DNA of 64,000 nucleotides from REEB52 sp964626905 (GTDB lineage Bacteria; Chlamydiota; Chlamydiia; Chlamydiales; SM23-39), in contig CAZVHA010000001.1 of NCBI GenBank assembly GCA_964626905.1, forward strand, positions 186,001 to 250,000, read 5' to 3'. How positions within the stretch are numbered: the stretch's first letter is position 1; each line of letters begins with the position of its first letter. Both the position numbers and the translations under genes were made by a program. A model generated the notes under the pieces. It did not search any database and had not been told where the DNA came from. It saw nothing but the letters and a program-made list of their open reading frames with translations. Below are positions 33,753 through 41,507 of the stretch, piece after piece.

Positions 33753-35081
33753 ATGACAATTAATTCATTTTCTCAGAATCCAGATAAAGAAGAGGCAGCA
33801 TTGGTGTTGCAGGCTGCTTTCAGGGCCTATCTTGCCCAAAATGTCTCTCTTCCCCCCCATTTGGTTCAACTCGCAAAAGAAAAAATTGAACAGGCCAATT
33901 CAAAACCATGGGGGGGCTGGGATGTCTCTGATCGAGCGCCAAGTGGATACAACGAAGTTTATATGCCTAAAACCCCGCCCCTTGTTTTTAAATTGCTAAA
34001 GAATAAGGCAATCGATCGATTGCAAAAAATCAACATGGCTCGTCGAGCCGTAAGGCAGTTAGGGCTAAAGCACATATTTGTTCCAAGAGCATTTGAACAT
34101 AAGGGGGTTTTGGTCGAGGAGCGTTTTGCTGTACACTCTTGTCTACAAAAGTATCAGATCAGTCTCTACTTTGAAAACCAAGACAAATTCCGCAGTGTGA
34201 TTCAAGAGCTCTGCATACTTCTCAGTGAATTTAAACTGAGCGATCTAGCATGTTCTAAAAACAGGCAAATATTAAATTATACTGTTCCAAATCAATATGA
34301 TTTTTCAATTATGAGAACCGACAATATGCCCATTTGCATCAAACAGGAGCAAGGTTTTATCGGTCTAATCGATCTCGAAACTTTTGGAAAACATAGTGAT
34401 TCTGATTCGATGACAAAGAGGGTGGAGAATGCGGTTGAGGTGGTGATTGGTTTTTTCCCTTTTCAGCTTCCAGAAATTCTCGAAATAGGAGTTCAAAAAT
34501 GTCCAGAAATTTTCAAAGATCGCAAAATGGAGCTCCAAAAATTATCTCGAGAGGGGGTTGAGTTATTTCATCATATTTACACTCTGCATAGAGTGTTTTT
34601 AGAGGAAAATAATGTCGATTTTTCCGATCCAAACAAGTTTGTTGCACTTACGGAAGAGAGATTGAACAAACTGAAATCTTTCATCCAAGAAAAAGTTGAA
34701 GATCAAGCCCCCCAATTTTTTGAACTTCTAAAACGATCCAATTTTTCGGTCGATCAATTTTTGAGTGAGTTATTCCCAGAAATACTTGAAACTTTTTTTT
34801 CTTGGATTCAAAAGGAAATTGATGAGAATGGAACGGGCCCTGTTACAGATGCTTGCGAGTTATTGCTTAGGCGAACGCTACTGACTTTAGATGTTGGTCT
34901 TTTTGAACTGCAATATGAACTGCCAAAATTCTATGAGTGGTATAAAAACACTACTCAAAAAGCCAAACAGTATGGGATGACGCGAGATCTGATCCCATTT
35001 CTTTTCTCTGCTCTTACTGCTGTTGGCATCTTTGAGCGGCACTTTAAAGGACCAAGTAAAGAAAATGGCCTTTTTCTTTAA
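33753..35081 (+). CDS. Effector-like protein with N-terminal IQ-like motif and kinase-like traces
   Basis: 442 residues, low GC, no signal peptide and no membrane segment. Residues 13-30 (EEAALVLQAAFRAYLAQN) resemble an IQ calmodulin-binding helix. Further on PLVFKLLKNK (possible ATP-binding Lys), GVLVEERF and FIGLIDLETFGKH (Asp in a DFG-like position) are spaced roughly as in divergent protein kinases, but no catalytic loop is convincing. I do not recognise a named family. The 170-base gap upstream contains an AT-rich promoter region. Base composition and the neighbouring LRR and TPR genes fit a host-interaction island. Confidence 0.6.
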   Translation: MTINSFSQNPDKEEAALVLQAAFRAYLAQNVSLPPHLVQLAKEKIEQANSKPWGGWDVSDRAPSGYNEVYMPKTPPLVFKLLKNKAIDRLQKINMARRAVRQLGLKHIFVPRAFEHKGVLVEERFAVHSCLQKYQISLYFENQDKFRSVIQELCILLSEFKLSDLACSKNRQILNYTVPNQYDFSIMRTDNMPICIKQEQGFIGLIDLETFGKHSDSDSMTKRVENAVEVVIGFFPFQLPEILEIGVQKCPEIFKDRKMELQKLSREGVELFHHIYTLHRVFLEENNVDFSDPNKFVALTEERLNKLKSFIQEKVEDQAPQFFELLKRSNFSVDQFLSELFPEILETFFSWIQKEIDENGTGPVTDACELLLRRTLLTLDVGLFELQYELPKFYEWYKNTTQKAKQYGMTRDLIPFLFSALTAVGIFERHFKGPSKENGLFL

Positions 35082-35160
35082 TCAAAATTTGTTTGATTTT
35101 GAATTTTAAATATATTAGAATTCCCGGCTTCTTGACGCCCTTTCATCAAGGAGGCCTTCT

Positions 35161-36987
35161 ATGTCAATATGTGGTGTCTCTTGTTGCAACTTTAGCAATA
35201 ACTCCGTTGTTTATCATGAGACTGAACAAAAAAAACGGAATATCATTCAACGAATATTCATTGATTGTGAGATTGGATCAGATGTTGTTGCAAATATTTA
35301 CTCTTTTATAAGATCTGATAATTATATTTCTTCTGGGGTGAGGAAATATTCGAGCGTTGAAAGAGTTTTACGAATTTCAGATGAAATAAGAAAAAAAGCG
35401 ATCTATATTTCTAGATGGGTTACGCGTGGTGATGTCTTTAAGTTTCCTGAGATATTTCACCGGGATACTCAGTTTAGGATCGCATTTGGAGCGTATTTCC
35501 CTTCAGACCGCCATTTATCTGAGGAGCCAGAGCCTTGTTTAAGCCAAGTAGTAGATAGGCTTTTGTATAAGAAAGAAAACACCCCTCGGTTTCCGAATGC
35601 GATTTGTTTGGATTTGGCCTCTTTCCTGAGCGCCGGGGCAGACGGATATTGGGGAGAGGATGTACTTTATCCTATTGAGGACGGGATATATAGCACTGAC
35701 AAGATTTTCGCAGCGGTTCCTTGTTTAGTGAAGTTAACTGTAGGTTATCATTCAAGAGATTCACGTAATATAATTGATCATTTAAAAATGCTTAAATTTA
35801 TCAAAGAATTAGAGTGGGACAACGAAATTGATAAACCTATTAATCTTACAGCCATTTTAAAAGAATGTCCGAATATGAAAAAAATCAATATAGCTCACTC
35901 GTATTTAGGCGAAGTAGATGAAGCGATTTCCTTGGACCAAAATCGGCTTGAAGCGCTCACAACTTCTTTCCAAGGTCTGAAAAATCTGCACGATCTTAGC
36001 TCTCTTTGCAAAAACTTAAAATATTTAAATATTGCGATATCGGAAAAAGAGAAGCAACATCGTCTAGGTCGATTCGACTCGCTTGAAACACTAGTCTATA
36101 GTCCCAAAACAGACGCCTTCAATACCGCCTCAAAAGAAATTATATTTTCTACCCCTTTAAAGAACTTAAAGAGCCTTACAGTGGTAGAATGGAAAAACCT
36201 TCAAACTTTATCCCTAGGTGTGAATACCCCTAGTCTTAAAACTTTAACGATCAAAAACTCCATTAGCAGCCTATCTTCAAAAAATAACACCCTAAAAATC
36301 ATAGGCTTAGAAAATACAAAGGCCTCATCTTTGTCTTTACTCGAAATCCGTTTAGACGAGGATTATTTTTTTAATCAACTACCTTCTCTAGCTGAGACAT
36401 TAGTCGAATTCAATTTGCAAGGCTCACCTCAAATCAAAATGGATATTAAAATTGAAAAGATTTTAGCGTGTAAAAAACTTAGGAAATTAACTCTTGATTA
36501 TGTCAATATCCGAAAAATACAACCGATTTGTGACCAATTACAAAGCCTTGAAATACTTTCGTTAAAAAATTGCTATACAATTAAAGGAGTTTGTTATTTA
36601 AAAGCAATAAAAACCCTAAAAGATTTATCTATCTTGAGTACTGATTTTGATGAATTATCCCTTGTTCGAACAATCTTTCAAATGCCTTTTTTAGAAACAC
36701 TTGGGTTAGATAATAGGTTAATTGCAAAATTACTTGATTTATACCGACCGAAGAATTCATCTGGTTTTCTGACGCCACCTGCATTGAAGGAGTTGCGAAT
36801 CGCAGCGACAACACAATATGATGTTGCTCCATCTGTTTCGGAAGTTGAAAAGCTTTTTCGCATCTTTCCTGCGTTGATGAAAATTGTGTACAAAACTTAC
36901 AGTAATTATAATTACGAAAGAAGTTTATATAGAAATGAATTCAATATCAATAAAAGTGATGTTCACCTGTTTTCGCTAGTTTCCTAA
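35161..36987 (+). CDS. Leucine-rich repeat protein, probable effector
   Basis: 608 residues, AT-rich. From about residue 195 there are many irregular LRR units: CPNMKKINIAHSYLGEV, CKNLKYLNIAISEKE, FDSLETLVYSP, LKNLKSLTVVEWKNLQTLSL, TPSLKTLTIKNSI, CKKLRKLTLDYVN and LQSLEILSLKNC. The first 150 residues are not repeats; they include a segment (DCEIGSDVVANIYSFI) where an F-box-like helix would be placed in eukaryote-like LRR effectors, but this is weak. AAGGAGG precedes the ATG. No secretion signal; export by type III secretion is possible but unproven. Its end overlaps the convergent TPR gene by 4 bases. Confidence 0.75.
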   Translation: MSICGVSCCNFSNNSVVYHETEQKKRNIIQRIFIDCEIGSDVVANIYSFIRSDNYISSGVRKYSSVERVLRISDEIRKKAIYISRWVTRGDVFKFPEIFHRDTQFRIAFGAYFPSDRHLSEEPEPCLSQVVDRLLYKKENTPRFPNAICLDLASFLSAGADGYWGEDVLYPIEDGIYSTDKIFAAVPCLVKLTVGYHSRDSRNIIDHLKMLKFIKELEWDNEIDKPINLTAILKECPNMKKINIAHSYLGEVDEAISLDQNRLEALTTSFQGLKNLHDLSSLCKNLKYLNIAISEKEKQHRLGRFDSLETLVYSPKTDAFNTASKEIIFSTPLKNLKSLTVVEWKNLQTLSLGVNTPSLKTLTIKNSISSLSSKNNTLKIIGLENTKASSLSLLEIRLDEDYFFNQLPSLAETLVEFNLQGSPQIKMDIKIEKILACKKLRKLTLDYVNIRKIQPICDQLQSLEILSLKNCYTIKGVCYLKAIKTLKDLSILSTDFDELSLVRTIFQMPFLETLGLDNRLIAKLLDLYRPKNSSGFLTPPALKELRIAATTQYDVAPSVSEVEKLFRIFPALMKIVYKTYSNYNYERSLYRNEFNINKSDVHLFSLVS

Positions 36988-37643
36988 ATTGCGATGCCCC
37001 TTTGCATCTCCCTTGCATGTTTTTCTGATTTTTGCAACTCCTCGAGACACATAGCTCGATCTGCATCTGATATTTCTTTGCATTCAAGAGCTTCTTTGAA
37101 AAGTTTTATGGCAGATGGCCATTCGCCTAATTCTTGGTGACTGATTGCCATATTTCTCAAAATCCTTGACTTTGGACCTTCAAGCATAGGAAATTCCAAG
37201 GCCTCAGACCACGCTTTGATTGCTGCACTGTGGTTTTCTAAACTAGAGTAGCAATATCCGAGCTTTACATAAGTATGATGTCGATCCATTGGGGGCTGGT
37301 GCCTAGCTAGGGCTTTACGGAAGACGCCAATTGCTTTCGCATCCTGTTGCTTGCGCATGTACGCATCCCCCAGTTGTAACCAAACAGGACACTTTGCATC
37401 AATATCGACATTAAGTTTCAAGGCCTCTTCAAAATGCCAGATTGCAAAGTCTGTGTTAATTTCATATCCCTGTTTTGCTAGATGGATCAGTCTATCGAAT
37501 AATCCCCCATCGGCCTTTTTTTTTGCCTCACGCCCCTCTACTTCGCTACTCCAAGTGATCTTTCTTTTTTTACTTTCATTACTTGTGCCCAAACTGCCTG
37601 TTCTTAAAGCCGATATGGGGTTATAATTACTAGTTTCGTTCAT
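36984..37643 (-). CDS. TPR-repeat protein
   Basis: 219 residues. Residues 60-205 contain four tetratricopeptide repeats: FAIWHFEEALKLN..., PVWLQLGDAYMRKQQDAKAIGVFRKAL, HHTYVKLGYCYSSLENHSAAIKAWSEAL and RILRNMAISHQELGEWPSAIKLFKEAL. The first 45 residues are polar and include a basic patch (SKKRKITW, REAKKKAD) that looks like a eukaryotic nuclear-localisation signal. TPR proteins in chlamydiae serve as type III chaperones or effectors; this one could be either. It reads toward the LRR gene and divergently from the small Inc-like gene at 37848. Confidence 0.78.
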   Translation of the reverse strand: MNETSNYNPISALRTGSLGTSNESKKRKITWSSEVEGREAKKKADGGLFDRLIHLAKQGYEINTDFAIWHFEEALKLNVDIDAKCPVWLQLGDAYMRKQQDAKAIGVFRKALARHQPPMDRHHTYVKLGYCYSSLENHSAAIKAWSEALEFPMLEGPKSRILRNMAISHQELGEWPSAIKLFKEALECKEISDADRAMCLEELQKSEKHAREMQRGIAI

Positions 37644-37847
37644 GTTTTCACTGTAAGTTAATGGTTAATGATTTTTGTTGTAATTAATATTGTACATCAT
37701 TGCCGAAAATAGAACGAGAAATTTTTGCCTAAAATAATCCGAGCCGTATTTCGGACGACCCCTTATCCCGATATCATTATTATTGATTAAAAATAATAGT
37801 GTTATGTAAAATAATTACTTTAATAACATAAACGGGGGTTTATTTAT

Positions 37848-38255
37848 ATGGCTAATGCAGTACAAGCGGGAAGAGGTTTAGGAGAAACTTGCCGACAGGT
37901 GGGTGCGGAGTTGCTTGTCACCACTGTTGTAATTGCGGCAATTACGGGTATAGTTAGCGCCCTTGTTTTAATTGGCGCACATACCGGGATATTGGGAGAT
38001 TCAATCGGGCTGAATGGATATTTGATCTACCCCTTATTAGGATCGATTATTACCACTGTCTCCTGGCGAATCTGTTCATTTTGCCCCTCCCCTGAAAGAG
38101 TGGCTCGCGCAGCTCGGGGGGTGCTTACGCAGGCCCAACAACGACTGCGTGATCGCTTCCGGAGACAAAGAGAAGCTCAAGAACAAGAGGCTCTACATCA
38201 AAGATTACTTGCTCTGGAAACAGGGGTAAGAGGAGCTCTACAAAGGGGCGCTTAA
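37848..38255 (+). CDS. Inc-like small membrane protein
   Basis: 135 residues. A bilobed hydrophobic region (TTVVIAAITGIVSALVLIGAHTG, then LNGYLIYPLLGSIITTVSW) separated by a short glycine-rich loop occupies residues 23-75. An Arg/Gln/Glu-rich, coiled-coil-prone tail follows (ERVARAARGVLTQAQQRLRDRF...). This layout is the classical mark of chlamydial inclusion-membrane proteins, with both ends facing the host cytosol. The family cannot be named. GGGGG lies upstream of the ATG at a rather long distance. Confidence 0.65.
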   Translation: MANAVQAGRGLGETCRQVGAELLVTTVVIAAITGIVSALVLIGAHTGILGDSIGLNGYLIYPLLGSIITTVSWRICSFCPSPERVARAARGVLTQAQQRLRDRFRRQREAQEQEALHQRLLALETGVRGALQRGA

Positions 38256-38355
38256 AAAGGGCCCATTCAAAAAAAAAGCTACTTGATCGGATTTTTGTGA
38301 AATTTTTATGTCTTTAATTCCCAAGATCCTTTATTATAGCCCCAATTATGGGCTA

Positions 38356-38568
38356 TACCCAACGTGGCTCAAAATTTGGGAATTTGACAAAGTCGGCGCC
38401 ACATATTTGAAGAAGCGAAGCGGCGCCGAAGGCCTTGGGGTCCCCGAAAACGCACCGTTTTTGGGGCAGGCCGTTGCAACCCAACTTGAATAAGTTGGGT
38501 GATGCAGGCGACTTCAAAGATGGGGATGCCGACGCAGTCAAAAACCAAATTTCGAACCATGTTGGGTA
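38356..38568. mobile_element. TA-flanked miniature inverted-repeat element 3 (213 bp) at the start of a DUF1499-family gene
   Basis: The ends read TACCCAACGTGGCTCAAAAT and, from the right on the opposite strand, TACCCAACATGGTTCGAAAT, matching over about 30 bases with a few changes. TA flanks both ends (38354-38355 and 38569-38570). The inner module GGGGTCCCCGAAAACGCACC (38437-38466, continuing to TTTTTGGGG) and a following CCCAACTT/AAGTTGGG hairpin are also found in element 2. No transposase. Together with flanking sequence this fills the 385 bases between the Inc-like gene and the DUF1499 coding part. Confidence 0.9.
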
Positions 38569-38640
38569 TACATCGACCAGATTGAAAATAGTTCTTCCTT
38601 TCTAGAAACGACCGGCGATTTTTTTGTTTCGCCTGCGCGA

Positions 38641-39291
38641 TTGTTATTCGGACACACCTATCATCTTGAAGAGGGGCTTTTAAAACGGCATGAGCCGTTT
38701 TTTTCCCTATCCCAAACCGCATCCCGTATTGTTGCCATCGTCCTGTTTCCATTTTCTATCGTTTCAACGCTCTTCGGATTGGCTCTGAAGACGATCGCCT
38801 ATAAAATGGATCCTGCGCTTAGAAAAAGATTTTCTCTCCCTATTCTTGTGAATGCTAGGACCGAGGCTAATTTCCGAGGGATTCTCCCCCAAAATCCGTG
38901 GACGCCTAATTGCGTCAATAGCCAGCAAACGAGCCTTTGGGGCAAACTATATGATGCAGACCCGATTCGAGTTCCCGATCGGATAGAAAATCCCATCGAT
39001 GCGATGAAATATCTACTGCAAACTTTAGAAGCGCCCAGCTTTAAAATGCAAAATATCAAATTAATCGAAGAAAAAAATAACTATCTACACTACATTTATG
39101 AAGTAAATATTCCGAGTGGACCTTTGAAAGGAACCTACATTGATGATCTCGATCTCTATTTCGATTCAGAAAAACGGTGCTTCCACATCCGCTCAGCCTC
39201 TCGCAAGGGAATTAGAGATGCCATCCACTTTGATTTCAAGCAGATGGGTGCAAATAAAAAACGGATTGAGGCGATCCGGCAAGCCTTCTAA
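38641..39291 (+). CDS. DUF1499-family protein separated from its original start by an inserted element
   Basis: The C-terminal 130 residues match DUF1499: PNCVNSQ with the conserved Cys, a DADPI motif, TYIDDLDLYFD, HIRSASRKG and the closing GANKKRIEAIRQAF. Upstream is one membrane segment (ASRIVAIVLFPFSIVSTLFGLAL). Function of the family is unknown. The first usual start codon in frame is a TTG at 38641, which keeps the whole domain. If element 3 and one TA are removed, the frame joins ATG GGC at 38348-38353 to TAC ATC GAC, giving an intact start MGYIDQIENSS. The gene is therefore truncated at its 5' end and may be a pseudogene or be weakly expressed from an internal start. Confidence 0.7.
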   Translation: MLFGHTYHLEEGLLKRHEPFFSLSQTASRIVAIVLFPFSIVSTLFGLALKTIAYKMDPALRKRFSLPILVNARTEANFRGILPQNPWTPNCVNSQQTSLWGKLYDADPIRVPDRIENPIDAMKYLLQTLEAPSFKMQNIKLIEEKNNYLHYIYEVNIPSGPLKGTYIDDLDLYFDSEKRCFHIRSASRKGIRDAIHFDFKQMGANKKRIEAIRQAF

Positions 39292-39453
39292 CCTGAGTTT
39301 TGGGTTTATCCGTCGGATATTCAATGTTTTCTGGAATCTTTTTGCTCTTTCGCCTCGGCAAGGGGGGCGGCCCGCCCTTGCCCTCGTCTCCAAGAGCAAA
39401 AATCTCTCCAGAAAAACATTGAATCTCCTGCCGGAGAAACCCAAAACTCAGGT
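39291..39453. repeat. 163-bp palindromic element between convergent stop codons
   Basis: Outer ends ACCTGAGTTTTGGGTTT and its complement, then blocks CAATGTTTT-CTGGA and TTTTTGCTCT on both arms, with the centre GCAAGGGGGG/GCCCTTGC. Arms are about 80 bases. TTCTA stands directly outside on both sides (39286-39290 and 39454-39458), a possible 5-base target duplication. Each TTCTA copy contributes to the stop codon of the gene on its side. As RNA this would form a long hairpin and could stop transcription from both sides. Confidence 0.85.
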
Positions 39454-39455
39454 TT

Positions 39456-41507
39456 CTAAAAATCCAATGGTTTTCTAAATAAAAGTTTTCCACTCTGTTT
39501 TACTACCCAATAGAGGGCAAAAAAAGGAATTTGCCACGGCGATTTTAACCTTGCCGTGGTTTGTAGGTATGAAAACAGGTGTAAAATACGGCTTCTTTTC
39601 GTGAGATAACCCCGGTTCAAACAATAGCGAGCCCAAGCTCCCAATTCGAGGTAACCGAGAGTGTTGAAACGGTATTCAGCTTTTTCAAGTTTGAGGAGCG
39701 GGGCTTTTTCGAGCTGTTCTAAGGTGTTTTGAGGAATGGGGGCATGGAACTGCTCGGCTAAATACCTTAAAGCCAAAGAAATGGGTAGACAGATATGCGC
39801 TTTTCGAGCGAGATCGCCCAGCCTTTCAAAATCGATCTCGGAAGTTTTGAGGAGCGCGATTGCATCGGGTATCCACCGAATGAGGGGAATGGGGCTATAT
39901 TTGGCCCCGTGCACACAGGCTTGGAGCAACAAGTCTGTCGGGCTCGGCACTTTGAGGTGCCTGTTTTCACTATTCCTTGCATTCTCCCAGACAGACTTAT
40001 CCAAGACAGGACAGTTTTCTTGGATAAATGACCAGTGTAGATCGATGCACAGCCCAGAAGGATGAGTGAAATTGAGGGCGTGCCATTTTTTCAAGTGCTC
40101 AATGTTTGTCACATCGAAGCGAGAGACATTGGATAGCCACCCGTTACTTTTAAGGATTGCACAGGCCAGAGCCACTTTTTCTTTTTTGACTAAAATATCG
40201 ATATCGCCAATGACGCGGACCCCAAAATCTCGGTAAAAATGGAGAATCATTGCGATCCCTTTGAGCAAAATGAGTTCATCTACTCCTCCGTCGAGAAGCT
40301 GATTGAGAGTGGATAAAGTTTTTGCCCAAGTGAATTTATTCGAAACCCAAGTGCGGCGATAGATGCCTTTGCATTTTTCAAAAATTGGCTCATTGAGATC
40401 TTGTAGAACAGGATTACGCGATACAAGGGGCAAAAGTCGATAGGAAGCAGGATCAATTGCATCAAACTCAATATCATGCGACCAGGTCTGCCACGCTCTT
40501 CTGTCGGATGAAAGACAGGCGTAAAGCAGTTCTAGCTGTTTTTTACTGGGTTGGAGCATATACCGAACTCGGCCAAAAACTTGGGTTCTGGCTGCGTCGG
40601 GCAGCCACTGCTTTTGAGACCCGCCTGCACCTCGCCCCAAAGACGATGCGTCTTCGGGGACCCCGACGCTAAACTTTTTAAGTTTAGCTGCAACAGCCTC
40701 ACCCCAAAAACGATGCGTTTTCGGGGACCCCGGAGGGCCTTCAGCGTCGGCTTCGCCTGGCTCAAAATCAGGGCGCCTCCTTGCCATCTCCCCAAGTTTT
40801 TGGCCGAGTTCGGCATAAGATCGCCGCACTAACGCTTTTTTTATAATTTTTAAGTATTCAAGCCTAAGGTGTTGTGATTGAATTCCCATATTATTTTCAT
40901 GAATTCTTCTTTGGAGTACGAGATTTTCAAGAAGTGCATATTTACAGTTTTTTTCTTGCGCACGCATGTACCAATCAATAAAAACCCCAATTCGCTGCTC
41001 TTCATCGAAATAGCCAACGCGATCAAAACACCCTTTTCGAAATAATCCGCTACCCGCCAAATATCCTGCACTCACTCCTTTAGGACAGTGCCATTTTTTT
41101 TGCCAAGTTAGGGGAAGTTCGGAACTCAAAAATTGCTCAACATGACCAAAGACCATGTCTACTTGAGGATGATTGTCTAAAAATTCCACCTGCAAAGCTA
41201 CTTTCTCTGGCAGATAAAGATCGTCCGCATCGAGAAATCCAATGTATGTCCCCCGGGCCATACAAATGCCAGCGTTTGTCGCGGCGGGCTGACCTCGGTT
41301 TTCTTGGGAAAAATAACGGACCTTCGGGCCAAAATTCTGCGCAATTTGCCCTGTCAAGTCTTGAGAACCATCATCGACGACAATGATTTCTATAGGCGTG
41401 TAGGTCTGATCTAAAAGGCTTTCTAAGGCGGCTTTTAAATGCTTTTCACCGTTATAAACAGCCATAACTATAGAAACTAGAGAACAGTTTTTCATATTGA
41501 TCAACAT
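39456..41507 (-). CDS. GT2 glycosyltransferase fused to a PF14907-like nucleotidyltransferase through a MITE
   Basis: 683 residues in three parts. Residues about 8-225 are a GT2 family glycosyltransferase: SIVMAVYNGEKHLKAALESL, VVDDGSQD, ATNAGICMARGTYIGFLDADD (nucleotide-sugar D-x-D). Residues about 232-317 are encoded by element 2 (40561-40815). The rest, from an internal Met (MLQPSKKQLELL), is a nucleotidyltransferase of the PF14907 type with LLKGIAMILHFY, RVIGDIDILVKKEK (GD-DILV acidic pair) and a DLHWSF block. Without the element the GT2 frame stops after a few codons, and the ATG of the transferase overlaps it by 17 bases, so two genes were joined. The start overlaps the previous GT4 gene by 56 bases; an ATG at 41495 is also possible. 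Confidence 0.85.
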   Translation of the reverse strand: MLINMKNCSLVSIVMAVYNGEKHLKAALESLLDQTYTPIEIIVVDDGSQDLTGQIAQNFGPKVRYFSQENRGQPAATNAGICMARGTYIGFLDADDLYLPEKVALQVEFLDNHPQVDMVFGHVEQFLSSELPLTWQKKWHCPKGVSAGYLAGSGLFRKGCFDRVGYFDEEQRIGVFIDWYMRAQEKNCKYALLENLVLQRRIHENNMGIQSQHLRLEYLKIIKKALVRRSYAELGQKLGEMARRRPDFEPGEADAEGPPGSPKTHRFWGEAVAAKLKKFSVGVPEDASSLGRGAGGSQKQWLPDAARTQVFGRVRYMLQPSKKQLELLYACLSSDRRAWQTWSHDIEFDAIDPASYRLLPLVSRNPVLQDLNEPIFEKCKGIYRRTWVSNKFTWAKTLSTLNQLLDGGVDELILLKGIAMILHFYRDFGVRVIGDIDILVKKEKVALACAILKSNGWLSNVSRFDVTNIEHLKKWHALNFTHPSGLCIDLHWSFIQENCPVLDKSVWENARNSENRHLKVPSPTDLLLQACVHGAKYSPIPLIRWIPDAIALLKTSEIDFERLGDLARKAHICLPISLALRYLAEQFHAPIPQNTLEQLEKAPLLKLEKAEYRFNTLGYLELGAWARYCLNRGYLTKRSRILHLFSYLQTTARLKSPWQIPFFALYWVVKQSGKLLFRKPLDF
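40561..40815. mobile_element. TA-flanked miniature inverted-repeat element 2 (255 bp), joining two genes
   Basis: The left end reads TACCGAACTCGGCCAAAAAC and the right end, on the opposite strand, TGCCGAACTCGGCCAAAAAC; together with TA the match is 26 of 27 bases. TA lies outside both ends (40559-40560, 40816-40817). Read on the minus strand, the inner part contains two copies of the module GGGGTCCCCGAARACGCATC...GGGG (40702-40731 and 40635-40664) separated by a GCTAAACTT/AAGTTTAGC hairpin. The same module occurs once in element 3. No transposase, and no stop codon in the minus-strand frame used by the host gene. Confidence 0.92.

Noticed and set aside
38308..38493. 61-codon frame with ATG before the element at 38356
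   Set aside because: Most of it lies inside element 3 and its first part is only a by-product of the sequence upstream of the original DUF1499 start at 38348 in another frame.
40457..40832. Short plus and minus frames containing LAPKTMRLRGPRR-like text
   Set aside because: These are translations of the repeated module of element 2 and not separate genes.
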